DNA from: Victivallales bacterium
GTDB taxonomy: Bacteria > Verrucomicrobiota > Lentisphaeria > Oligosphaerales > Oligosphaeraceae
Direction of reading: 5' to 3'
NCBI GenBank assembly: GCA_017543165.1
Contig: JAFYGL010000445.1
Location: 1 to 7,419, forward strand
DNA length: 7,419 bases
Position 1 is the stretch's first letter, and every line of letters begins with the position of its first letter. Below, piece after piece: positions 1-6,237 of the stretch. A program made the position numbers and the translations under genes. Under the pieces are notes generated by a model. It was not told the origin of the DNA, did not search any database, and saw only the letters and a list, made by a program, of their open reading frames with translations.

Positions 1-28
1 CTGTGGACTGTGGACTGTGGACTGTTCT
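1..28. repeat. 7-bp tandem repeat array (ACTGTGG type), cut by the window edge
   Basis: CTGTGGA is read three times in perfect register at 1-7, 8-14 and 15-21, followed by a decayed unit CTGTTCT at 22-28. In another phase the unit is ACTGTGG. The array may continue to the left of the window. No reading frame or RNA gene is evident here. A related array lies at 220-254. Read on the opposite strand, that array's unit is TGGACAG, against TGGACTG here (6 of 7 bases), so the two arrays form an imperfect inverted pair around the 64-bp repeats. Bases 29-67, between the arrays, hold nothing I recognise except a small palindrome TGCAC-G-GTGCA at 30-40. Confidence 0.85.
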
Positions 29-67
29 GTGCACGGTGCAAAAGCTCTGCGCTATTCCGCACGGCCA

Positions 68-215
68 CCATCCGCTTTTAGCAGGCACGCTTTCCGCGCG
101 GCCATTGGCCGCGCGTCAGGACGCGTGACCGCCATCCGCTTTTAGCAGGCACGCTTTCCGCGCGGCCATTGGCCGCGCGTCAGGACGCGTGACCGCCATC
201 CGCTTTTAGCAGGCA
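68..215. repeat. 64-bp tandem repeat, 2.3 copies
   Basis: Copies start at 68, 132 and 196. The first two are identical over all 64 bases, and the third stops after 20 bases (ccatccgcttttagcaggca). Perfect identity points to recent duplication or active homogenisation. Each full copy carries a GC-rich palindrome (95-115 and 159-179) and an outer short stem, CACGC with GCGTG (86-90 with 123-127 in copy 1). There is no coding frame, promoter or U-tract that I can support. It is not a CRISPR array, because nothing between the copies varies. It could be a minisatellite, a transcription barrier after rmlA, or a piece of a dispersed repeat family; the sequence alone does not decide. Confidence 0.96.
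95..115. repeat. 21-bp GC-rich palindrome in repeat copy 1 (duplicated at 159-179)
   Basis: The left arm CGCGCGGCCA (95-104) and right arm TGGCCGCGCG (106-115) are perfect 10-bp complements around a single central T. As DNA this could extrude as a cruciform, and as RNA it would fold into a very stable hairpin. The same palindrome recurs exactly 64 bp away at 159-179. Read from rmlA (minus strand), both lie downstream of the stop codon, so they could slow or end transcription or protect the mRNA 3' end. No T-run follows them on either strand, so a standard intrinsic terminator is not supported. Confidence 0.85.
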
Positions 216-219
216 TAAC

Positions 220-254
220 ACTGTCCACTGTCCACTGCCCACTGTCCACTGTCA
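220..254. repeat. 7-bp tandem repeat array (ACTGTCC type) running into the rmlA stop codon
   Basis: Five 7-bp units lie head to tail: ACTGTCC (220-226), ACTGTCC (227-233), ACTGCCC (234-240), ACTGTCC (241-247) and ACTGTCA (248-254). The last three bases, TCA at 252-254, are the complement of the TGA stop of rmlA, so the array begins exactly at the end of that gene. It looks like the counterpart of the array at 1-28. Confidence 0.93.
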
Positions 255-1118
255 GCGTTGGGCAAGTTTCAACAAGTACTGGCCATATTCAGTCTTCTCA
301 AGGTCACCGATGCCTGCCAGCAGCTGCTCTTTGCCAAGCCAGCCATTGTCGTATGCGATTTCCTGGAGGCATGCCACCTGAAGGCCCTGTCGTGTCTCGA
401 TAGTGCGGATGAAGTTGGCTGCATCCAGCATTGCATCGTGGGTTCCAGTGTCGAGCCAGGCATAGCCGCGCCCCAGGCGCTGCACGCGCAGGTCGCCACG
501 CTGAAGATAGACGTTGTTAACGGCAGTTATTTCCAGTTCGCCACGCGCAGAAGGCTTGATGCTCTTCGCGATGGAAACGACGTCATTGTCATAGAAATAC
601 AATCCGGTCACCGCATAGTTTGATTTTGGGTTCTTTGGTTTCTCCTCAATGGAAATGGCCTTGAAATCCTTGTCGAATTCCACGACTCCGAAGCGTTCTG
701 GATCCTTCACGTAATAGCCGAACACCGTTGCTCCAGAAGGCTGCTGCGCCGCTGTCCTGCACAGTTCACCCAATTTTGCACCGTAGAAGATATTGTCCCC
801 CAGCACCAGAGCCACACTGTCATTGCCAATGAATTGCTCGCCGATTATGAATGCCTGGGCAAGTCCTTCGGGACGCGGCTGGACCGCATAGCTGAATTTC
901 ACGCCAAAACTAGAGCCATCACCCAGCAGGTGCTGGAAGCTGCGCTGGTCTTCAGGCGTGGTTATGACAAGTATGTCCCTTATTCCCGCCAGCATCAGGA
1001 CCGATATGGGATAATACACCATTGGCTTGTCATATACGCCAAGCAATTGCTTTGAAACACCCAAGGTTATGGGATGAAGGCGAGTTCCTGCTCCGCCAGC
1101 CAACACGATTCCTTTCAT
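252..1118 (-). CDS. rmlA: Glucose-1-phosphate thymidylyltransferase (RmlA/RfbA)
   Basis: This cytoplasmic nucleotidyltransferase joins dTTP and glucose-1-phosphate into dTDP-glucose plus pyrophosphate, the first step towards dTDP-L-rhamnose and other dTDP-sugars for surface polysaccharides. The 288 residues match the usual length of about 290 and align end to end with the family from memory. The nucleotide-binding signature GGAGTRL is at residues 8-14, K23 lies in SKQLL, the metal-binding aspartates are D108 (LGDN) and D223 (LDTGTHD), and K160 lies in EEKP. The start is supported by GAGG at 1125-1128, 6 nt before the ATG. It follows moxR by 26 nt and is probably co-transcribed with it. No rmlB, rmlC or rmlD is in view. 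Two positions differ from the residues I expect: G27 where LLPVYDKP usually has proline, and A199 in EITAVN where aspartate is usual. Identity is near certain; which dTDP-sugar it serves is not visible. Confidence 0.96.
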   Translation of the reverse strand: MKGIVLAGGAGTRLHPITLGVSKQLLGVYDKPMVYYPISVLMLAGIRDILVITTPEDQRSFQHLLGDGSSFGVKFSYAVQPRPEGLAQAFIIGEQFIGNDSVALVLGDNIFYGAKLGELCRTAAQQPSGATVFGYYVKDPERFGVVEFDKDFKAISIEEKPKNPKSNYAVTGLYFYDNDVVSIAKSIKPSARGELEITAVNNVYLQRGDLRVQRLGRGYAWLDTGTHDAMLDAANFIRTIETRQGLQVACLQEIAYDNGWLGKEQLLAGIGDLEKTEYGQYLLKLAQR

Positions 1119-1144
1119 TTTACGCCTCGCTCAGGTTGTAGCCA

Positions 1145-2113
1145 TCAAGCCTTCAATACTTCGTTTATGATGTCATCGGGGGTGACATTGTCCGCCTTGG
1201 CTCGGAAGGACATGATAATCCTGTGCCGCAGGACAGGAAGGGCAAGCGCCCGTATGTCCTCCATAGCCACATTGCGCCTGCCCTGGAGCAATGCACGCGC
1301 CTTGCCAGCCAGGATAAGCGCCTGTGAAGCGCGGGAGCCAGCTCCCCACTGCACCATCTTTCTGACATGCTCGGTTGCCGTTGTCCCCTGTGGGCGGGTA
1401 GCGTTCACAAGTCCCACGGCATACTCAATCACGTTGTCTGGAGCGGGCACCTCGCGCACAAGCAGCTGCATCTTGATCAGGTCCGCCGCGTCAAGCACTG
1501 GAGAGAGTGTCTCAATGTCAGGCGAAGTGGTCCGTCTCACCATGTTGACCTCGTCTTCCATGGGCAGGTAGTCCATGGTGATGTTCAGCATGAAACGGTC
1601 CAGTTCCGCTTCAGGCAGAGGATAGGTGCCTTCGGATTCAATGGGGTTTCTGGTGGCCAGCACGAAGAAAGGGGCATCCAGCCTGTATGTTCTGCCAGCG
1701 GCGGTCACATGCCCCTCGCCCATGGCCTCCAGCAAGGCGGCCTGTGTTTTCGGCGGCGTCCTGTTGATTTCATCAGCCAGAAGCAGATTTGTGAAAATTG
1801 GGCCCTTGATGAAGCGGAAGGAACGTTTTCCATCCTCCTGTGCCACATCCAGCACCTCTGTTCCGAAGATGTCCGCAGGCATCAGGTCAGGCGTAAACTG
1901 TATTCTCTTGAATGAAAGGGACAGCAATTGCGCCAGGCTTTTCACCAGCATGGTCTTTCCCAGGCCTGGCACGCCAGTGAGCATTGCATGCCCTCCAGCA
2001 AGAATTGTCACCAGCAGGTTTTCAAGCACCTCCTGCTGCCCCACCAGCACTTTAGCCAGTTCTGCGCGAATATGGCCAGTGCGTTCACGTATTTGTTCTG
2101 CTGTAAAAGTCAT
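1145..2113 (-). CDS. MoxR-family AAA+ ATPase
   Basis: This 322-residue cytoplasmic AAA+ ATPase belongs to the MoxR group, whose members act as chaperone-like remodellers, often for metal-cofactor insertion or envelope and stress functions with a VWA or DUF58 partner. Visible motifs are Walker A GVPGLGKT (47-54), Walker B LLLADEINR (110-118), sensor 1 ATRNP (153-157), the arginine-finger region LDRFM (R173) and a sensor-2-like GAGSRAS (R261). The length is normal. A longer frame reaches back to 2161, but the ATG at 2113 is preferred: it overlaps the MATE stop as ATGA, has GGAG at 2124-2127, and gives the usual N-terminus. Translational coupling to the MATE gene is likely. The expected DUF58 or VWA neighbour is absent on both sides, since MATE precedes it and rmlA follows. 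The family call is firm; substrate and role are unknown. Confidence 0.94.
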   Translation of the reverse strand: MTFTAEQIRERTGHIRAELAKVLVGQQEVLENLLVTILAGGHAMLTGVPGLGKTMLVKSLAQLLSLSFKRIQFTPDLMPADIFGTEVLDVAQEDGKRSFRFIKGPIFTNLLLADEINRTPPKTQAALLEAMGEGHVTAAGRTYRLDAPFFVLATRNPIESEGTYPLPEAELDRFMLNITMDYLPMEDEVNMVRRTTSPDIETLSPVLDAADLIKMQLLVREVPAPDNVIEYAVGLVNATRPQGTTATEHVRKMVQWGAGSRASQALILAGKARALLQGRRNVAMEDIRALALPVLRHRIIMSFRAKADNVTPDDIINEVLKA

Positions 2114-3504
2114 TGTTTCAATTCTCCACTCATTGACGCCATGCGGCGCAGTTTTCTGCATTCATAAACAAAGAATATAGACGCTATCAACGCGGAAAGC
2201 AAGTCAGAGATGGGGCCGCTCCACCAGATGCCCTTGAATCCCAGCACCCGCGGCAGTATGATAATCGCAGGTATCAGGATGATTATCTGGCGTGTCAGGC
2301 TAAGGAAAATGGAAAGTCCCGCCTTTCCCACGGACTGGTAGTAGCTGGTTGTGAGCATTCCAATTGCAATGAAGGTGAAGCCGCATCCAGTGACGCGCAA
2401 GGCGTGGCTCGACAAGTCAATCAACGCAGCATCCTTGCTGAAGCACAAGGCGAAATACCTTGCGCATATCAGCATGACAAGCGTCATCATAAAACATATC
2501 GCGGCGGAGATTCCTGTTGCTGTGCGGAGCGTCCTGCGCACCCTGAGGAAATTCTTTGCGCCGTAGTTGTATCCGATTATGGGCTGGCTTCCCTGCATGA
2601 TGCCGAAGGCGGGCATGAGCATGAACATCAGCACCGAATTCACAATGCCGAACGCCCCTATTGCCAGCGTCGCCTGGGTGCCATCCACGGCAAAATGCTT
2701 GAAACTGTGGTTATAGACAATCACCACGGAAGAATGCACTATCTGCATCAGGCATGGCGCAATGCCGACGGACAGCACGCGCCACAATAGCTCGCCCTTG
2801 AAAATGCGTATGTTGCGCAGCCTCAGCCGCAAAACGCCCTGCCCCAGGCAGAAATGAGCCATCACCCAGGCGGAACCGGCAATCATTGAAAGGACTGTGG
2901 CGTATGCGGCGCCCGCTATGCCAAGGTTGAATGTAAAGATGAAAATAGGGTCGAGGATGATGTTGAGTCCTGCGCCAAGGAATATGACCAGCATGCACTT
3001 GTTGGCGTTGCCCTCCGCCCTGATTATGCTTCCCAAGCCAAAACTTATATGCTGGAATATGTTTCCCCATAATATTATGGAAAGGTATTTGTGGGCGTAT
3101 GGGATTGCCTGCTCCGTGCCGCCGAACCACACCAGTATCTTGTCAAGGAACACAAGACCCAATGCCTGGAATGTGAAAATGAACAGGCAGAACATCGCGA
3201 ATGCCTGGCCCAAAACCTTTTCAGCCAAATCCTGTCTTTTCTCGCCCAGAAGAATGGAAACCACGGAGGAGGAGCCAATACCCACCAGCACGCCGAAGGC
3301 CAGCAGTATTATCATGATTGGGAATGTCAGCGCCAGGCCCGCCTGCGCGTCAGGGCCAATGCCCCTGCCAATGTAGAGCCTGTCCACCACATTGTAGGCG
3401 CAGTTTATTGTGGCGGACAGTATGGCAGGCGTGGCGAACTTCACCAGCAATTTTCCTACTGGCTCCGTGCCCATGAAATCGGATTTCTTTTCAGAGATAG
3501 GCAT
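2110..3504 (-). CDS. MATE family efflux transporter (NorM/MepA-like)
   Basis: This 464-residue integral membrane protein is of the multidrug and toxic compound extrusion type, which exports cationic drugs or metabolites in exchange for Na+ or H+. The N-terminus (SDFMGTEPVGKLLVKFATPA, then NVVDRLYIGRG with D41 and R42) is typical of the MepA-like branch. About twelve hydrophobic stretches follow, in two halves, with a basic C-terminal tail. The length is usual for the family. The ATG at 3504 has no clear ribosome-binding site. A second ATG at 3474 (MGTEP) also lacks one, and I keep the longer form because similar proteins carry the short basic leader. Its stop overlaps the moxR start by 4 nt (ATGA). 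Upstream is the kamA gene on the same strand, 122 nt away, with a palindromic repeat in between. Substrate cannot be read from sequence. Confidence 0.94.
   Translation of the reverse strand: MPISEKKSDFMGTEPVGKLLVKFATPAILSATINCAYNVVDRLYIGRGIGPDAQAGLALTFPIMIILLAFGVLVGIGSSSVVSILLGEKRQDLAEKVLGQAFAMFCLFIFTFQALGLVFLDKILVWFGGTEQAIPYAHKYLSIILWGNIFQHISFGLGSIIRAEGNANKCMLVIFLGAGLNIILDPIFIFTFNLGIAGAAYATVLSMIAGSAWVMAHFCLGQGVLRLRLRNIRIFKGELLWRVLSVGIAPCLMQIVHSSVVIVYNHSFKHFAVDGTQATLAIGAFGIVNSVLMFMLMPAFGIMQGSQPIIGYNYGAKNFLRVRRTLRTATGISAAICFMMTLVMLICARYFALCFSKDAALIDLSSHALRVTGCGFTFIAIGMLTTSYYQSVGKAGLSIFLSLTRQIIILIPAIIILPRVLGFKGIWWSGPISDLLSALIASIFFVYECRKLRRMASMSGELKQ
2124..2127 (-). promoter_or_regulatory. Ribosome-binding site that sets the moxR start
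   Basis: GGAG on the minus strand lies 10 nt before the ATG at 2113, inside the last codons of the MATE gene. Together with the ATGA stop-start overlap it supports 2113 rather than 2161 as the moxR start, and suggests reinitiation by ribosomes finishing the MATE gene. Confidence 0.6.
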
Positions 3505-3549
3505 TGTTATGTGTTTTTGTATGGTGTTTTAATTTGCGGATGATTTTAT

Positions 3550-3572
3550 GTGGGCGCCGAGGCGGCGCCCAC
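3550..3572. repeat. 23-bp GC-rich palindromic repeat (copy 1 of a shared element)
   Basis: Perfect 9-bp arms GTGGGCGCC (3550-3558) and GGCGCCCAC (3564-3572) surround a 5-base loop GAGGC. It lies in the 122-nt gap between kamA and the MATE gene. No T-run follows the hairpin on either strand, so it is not a clear intrinsic terminator. The same element, with 20 of 23 identical bases, sits at the centre of the larger inverted repeat at 6238-6300. The rest of the gap (3505-3549 and 3573-3626) is AT-rich before the MATE start and GC-rich after kamA, and shows no promoter I can defend. Confidence 0.9.
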
Positions 3573-3626
3573 CCAGGTTGCCCCTGCAGGAACATGCGCC
3601 AGGCGGCACAAGCACGCCCACACTGG

Positions 3627-4706
3627 CTATTTGTATTCCTCAGTACCTCCGTCGAAGCGCCTGAAGCGGTTCTTTCCAGCGGAGAAGTCTGGTTCCAGGC
3701 GTACTTTACCGCCGCCTTTCGGCAAGTCAAACGCGAAAGTCGGCACAGCCATGCCGGAAATGTTGTTTCGCAGCTGCTCCATAATAGCCAGCCCCGCCTC
3801 AACCCCCGTCCTGAAGCAGGTGGTGCCCTGGATAGGGTCGCCATGGAACAGGTAATATGGCTTGATCCGCATTGCAAGCAGGCCAGTGAACAGCTTTCCC
3901 AAGGTTTCAGCATTGTCGTTGATTCCCTTGAGAAGCACGCTTTGGTTCACAACGGAAACACCTGCCGCCATAAGACGGCGGACCGCCGAGGCCGCCTCGT
4001 GTGAAAGTTCCTGCGGATGGTTGAAATGCGTTGCAATCCATACTGTCTTTTTGCAGTTTTCGAAAATGGAACACAATTCTGGGGTGAAGCGCTGCGGCAA
4101 GGCCACCAACGTCCTCGTTCCAATGCGCAGCATCTCCAGGCTGGGGACCTCCTGAAACGCGTCCAGGATGCGTTTTACATGCATGTCATCCAGCAGCAGC
4201 GGATCACCGCCAGAAATGAGAAGTTCGCGAACTTGCGGATGCTGCCTCAGATAATCCACCGCCTGGGCCAGCTCCTCGTCACCAGGTGCGCCACAGGGAC
4301 TTCTCCACAGGCGTTTTCTCATGCAATGGCGGCAATGCACGGCGCAGACGTTGCAAGTGAGGAACAATGCCCTGTCAGGATACCTGTGAACCAGTCTTGG
4401 CAGAGGAGACGAGGCCTCCTCGCCCAGCGCGTCGTCCTCGCCTCCAGGCTCCAGTTCCCTGGGATTTGCGACACATTGTGCCACGACGGGGTCGTCCATG
4501 TCATTAGACTTTGCCAACGATGCATAGAAAGGCGTGGCCAGCATTGGGTAGATTGCCGCAGTTTCACTTATTTTCCGCATCTGGTCCTCGCCCCAGTTGA
4601 AGAAGGCGGCAAACTGTTCAGGCGTTCTCAAAGCATGAATCATTTGCCATTTCCAATCGCTGTCGTGCAATTTTTCCATGAGTTTATGCGTTATAGTGGA
4701 TGTCAT
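3627..4706 (-). CDS. KamA-family radical SAM aminomutase, lysine 2,3-aminomutase-like
   Basis: The predicted reaction is PLP- and S-adenosylmethionine-dependent interconversion of L-lysine and beta-lysine in the cytoplasm. In this 359-residue form the [4Fe-4S] motif CxxxCxxC is at C121, C125 and C128 (CAVHCRHC, followed by MRKRLW), and SGGDPL is at 165-170. The C-terminal PLP lysine is K334 in PKGGGK. D290 and D327 match the two substrate-lysine aspartates of clostridial lysine 2,3-aminomutase (D293, D330), with the same 37-residue spacing and the same 7 residues to the PLP lysine. EpmB, the related EF-P beta-lysylation enzyme, lacks the second aspartate as I recall, so a true aminomutase is favoured. 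The protein ends 25 residues after K334 with no cysteines there, so the C-terminal zinc-binding extension of the clostridial enzyme is missing. I chose ATG 4706 over an in-frame TTG at 4748, which would sit almost at the predicted transcription start. No beta-lysine acetyltransferase or EF-P gene is adjacent, so its purpose here is open. Confidence 0.88.
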   Translation of the reverse strand: MTSTITHKLMEKLHDSDWKWQMIHALRTPEQFAAFFNWGEDQMRKISETAAIYPMLATPFYASLAKSNDMDDPVVAQCVANPRELEPGGEDDALGEEASSPLPRLVHRYPDRALFLTCNVCAVHCRHCMRKRLWRSPCGAPGDEELAQAVDYLRQHPQVRELLISGGDPLLLDDMHVKRILDAFQEVPSLEMLRIGTRTLVALPQRFTPELCSIFENCKKTVWIATHFNHPQELSHEAASAVRRLMAAGVSVVNQSVLLKGINDNAETLGKLFTGLLAMRIKPYYLFHGDPIQGTTCFRTGVEAGLAIMEQLRNNISGMAVPTFAFDLPKGGGKVRLEPDFSAGKNRFRRFDGGTEEYK

Positions 4707-4755
4707 TTTAAAATTACTTTTTTTGGCTTTACAATGTGCAAAAGTCAAGAGTGGT

Positions 4756-4784
4756 AATATAGTATGGCTTTTGTGAGCCGTAAA
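4756..4784 (-). promoter_or_regulatory. Candidate sigma70-type promoter for kamA
   Basis: On the minus strand, TTTACG (4784-4779, 4 of 6 matches to the -35 consensus) is followed by a 17-bp spacer and TATATT (4761-4756, 5 of 6 to the -10). Transcription would begin near 4749, leaving a leader of about 43 nt before the ATG at 4706. It overlaps the candidate tig promoter on the other strand. This is a by-eye match and may be chance in AT-rich DNA. Confidence 0.4.
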
Positions 4785-4800
4785 ATGGCCGAGTCATAAA
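4771..4800 (+). promoter_or_regulatory. Weak candidate promoter for tig
   Basis: TTGTGA (4771-4776) and CATAAA (4795-4800) are separated by 18 bp, each matching its consensus at 4 of 6 positions. It is the best-placed pair upstream of the tig start that I find. I see no CIRCE or sigma32-like heat-shock element in the gap. Treat as tentative. Confidence 0.25.
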
Positions 4801-4814
4801 ACACAATATGTTTT

Positions 4815-4820
4815 GAGGTG
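4815..4820 (+). promoter_or_regulatory. Ribosome-binding site that sets the GTG start of tig
   Basis: GAGGTG lies 5 nt before GTG at 4826. This strong Shine-Dalgarno match fixes the start at a non-ATG codon. The first in-frame ATG comes about 19 codons later, inside the conserved ribosome-binding domain, so it cannot be the true start. Confidence 0.8.
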
Positions 4821-4825
4821 TAAAA

Positions 4826-6187
4826 GTGGAACTTTCACAAGCCAAGGTAATCGTGAATGTAGTCGAGGTCGAGCCCTGTGTGATGAAGTTGCAGCTGGAA
4901 ATGCCAGCGGAAAGGGCCGATGCCATCTACAGAAAAGTAAGAAAGGCTGTCACCAGCAGGGTTAGCCTGCCAGGTTTCCGCGCAGGCAAAATGCCTCCAG
5001 CGCTTATAGAGAAACATTTCGGCGCAAGAATCATCGCCGAGGCGATGGACGAGATTGTGCAGACAGCCTACAAGGAAGGCCTCGGGGAAACAGAACTGCA
5101 AGGCAGAATCGTTGGAAGCCCCTCTCTTGAGAGTGCACCAGAGAAATACGAAGCTGGCCAGCCAGTCAAGTGCGAAGTCAGGGTGGAAGTCAACCCGCAG
5201 ATCACCATTCCAGAATACAAGGGTCTGGCATTGACAAAGGAAAAGCACACCGTCACCGACCAGGAAGTTGAGGACAGGTTGAACTCCTTCGCCGAAATGG
5301 GTTCCTCATACCAGGAAGTCCAGAAGGCAGCCGAGGAAAACGACATGCTGGAGCTGGGATATGAGGCGACAATCCCAGAGGGCATGGAAGTCAGCGACAA
5401 GTCCAGCTATCTGGTCAAGGCAGAGAATACCTGGATTGCCCTGCACGAGCCAGAAGTGCTGCCTGGCTGCGTCAAGGCGCTGATGGGCATTTCGGCAGGC
5501 GAGGAAAGGGATGTCACCATCGCCTTCCCAGAGGATTTCGCCGCATCTGATGAACTCAAGGGCAAGAGCCTGCAATACCATTTCAAGGTAAAGTCCGTGC
5601 GTGCCAAGCAGCGTCCCGCTTTGGACGATGAATTCGCCAAGCGCTTCGGAATGCCCAGCATCGAAGAGATGCGCAAGGTCATCAGAAACGTCATGGAGCG
5701 TGAGGAGAACGAAAAGGAGCAGAACGACCTTGCAAAGCAGATTATTGACAAGCTGCTTGAAGGACAGGACTTCCCGCTACCGCCAACGCAGTTGAACAAT
5801 GTCATCGAGCACAGCATCCAGAGCAGAAACGAGCAGTTGAAGAAGAGAGGCCTTTCAGAGGAAGAACTGAAGGCAAAGCTGGAAGATGCCGAGGAATTGC
5901 AGCAGCTGAAGGACCATGTGGCGAAATACCTGCGCCAGATGATCATCCTGGATGCGATTGCCAAGCAGGAGAACATAGGCGTCAGCCAGGAAGACCTGGT
6001 GTCCGTGGCCAGTTCGTTCCAGAGGGAAATCGGCGACGGCAGGGCGAACCTCAACACCGTGGTCAAGGAAAAGACCTCGACTGGCGAGTTCCAGGCTGCA
6101 ATCCAGAATGTCCGCGATTCCCGCACCATAGCCAAAATCATTGAACTGGCGAATATAACAGAGAAAGAGGCCCCCGCAAAGGCCTGA
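4826..6187 (+). CDS. tig: Trigger factor, ribosome-associated chaperone
   Basis: The product binds the ribosome at the polypeptide exit tunnel and shelters nascent chains. At 453 residues it is slightly longer than E. coli Tig (432). Layout: N-terminal ribosome-binding domain (about 1-125) with the docking signature GFRAGKMP at 50-57; a central FKBP-like domain (about 143-258, from VTDQEVED to FKVKSV); and a helical charged C-terminal chaperone domain (about 262-453). The FKBP-like domain is divergent: the segment that reads IPGFEDG in E. coli is LPGCVKA here, so C215 replaces the F198 needed for prolyl isomerase activity, and the IDFTG strand reads LGYEA. Chaperone function is expected; isomerase activity is doubtful. 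The start is GTG with a strong ribosome-binding site. It is followed by clpP after a 150-nt gap with hairpins and a separate promoter, then clpX, the common gene order. Confidence 0.96.
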   Translation: MELSQAKVIVNVVEVEPCVMKLQLEMPAERADAIYRKVRKAVTSRVSLPGFRAGKMPPALIEKHFGARIIAEAMDEIVQTAYKEGLGETELQGRIVGSPSLESAPEKYEAGQPVKCEVRVEVNPQITIPEYKGLALTKEKHTVTDQEVEDRLNSFAEMGSSYQEVQKAAEENDMLELGYEATIPEGMEVSDKSSYLVKAENTWIALHEPEVLPGCVKALMGISAGEERDVTIAFPEDFAASDELKGKSLQYHFKVKSVRAKQRPALDDEFAKRFGMPSIEEMRKVIRNVMEREENEKEQNDLAKQIIDKLLEGQDFPLPPTQLNNVIEHSIQSRNEQLKKRGLSEEELKAKLEDAEELQQLKDHVAKYLRQMIILDAIAKQENIGVSQEDLVSVASSFQREIGDGRANLNTVVKEKTSTGEFQAAIQNVRDSRTIAKIIELANITEKEAPAKA

Positions 6188-6196
6188 AATATAGCA

Positions 6197-6229
6197 TTGC
6201 ACGCCGAGGATTATCCCCCTCGGCGTCAA
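6197..6229 (+). terminator. Hairpin after tig, possible terminator without a U-tract
   Basis: Arms ACGCCGAGG (6201-6209) and CCTCGGCGT (6218-6226) pair perfectly over 9 bp around an 8-nt loop. Three more pairs (TTG 6197-6199 with CAA 6227-6229) form if C6200 bulges. It begins 9 nt after the tig stop. The sequence that follows (cataaaaagc) is A-rich, not T-rich, so classical intrinsic termination is not well supported. It may stabilise the tig mRNA 3' end or give partial termination together with the larger hairpin beyond it. Confidence 0.45.
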
Positions 6230-6237
6230 CATAAAAA

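Noticed and set aside
68..215. CRISPR array suggested by a short sequence repeated three times at regular spacing
   Set aside because: The whole 64-bp unit repeats identically, so there are no unique spacers. The repeated block holds a 21-bp palindrome and no cas genes are nearby. It is an ordinary tandem repeat.
213..263. Integron attC site: GTTGGGC at 257-263 fits the GTTRRRY core and GCATAAC lies nearby at 213-219
   Set aside because: GTTGGGC is part of the last codons of rmlA, GCATAAC does not fit RYYYAAC, and there is no paired inner core or integrase.
2114..2161. Longer moxR frame beginning at 2161, adding 16 residues
   Set aside because: The added part overlaps the conserved end of the MATE gene and has no family counterpart. 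The ATGA overlap with a GGAG site marks 2113 as the start.
1367..2180. Long plus-strand frames opposite moxR (for example 1367-1915 and 1626-2180)
   Set aside because: They are antisense shadows of a strongly conserved gene, have no recognisable domain and no supporting start signals.
3597..3626. Second hairpin just after kamA (GCCA and GGCG pairing with CGCC and TGGC)
   Set aside because: The arms are only 4 bp each with a 5-base bulge and a 9-base loop, too weak to call a terminator.
4707..4748. Longer kamA reading frame starting at TTG 4748
   Set aside because: TTG without a ribosome-binding site, an N-terminal addition (TFAHCKAKKSNFK) unlike the family, and position almost at the predicted transcription start. 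ATG 4706 is simpler.
4720..4825. CIRCE or sigma32 heat-shock element controlling tig
   Set aside because: No TTAGCACTC-type inverted repeat and no CTTGAA-type box with a matching CCCCAT-like partner is present.
5407..6141. 244-codon minus-strand frame opposite tig
   Set aside because: Serine- and phenylalanine-rich low-complexity protein, typical of the reverse strand of a lysine- and glutamate-rich gene. tig on the plus strand explains the openness.
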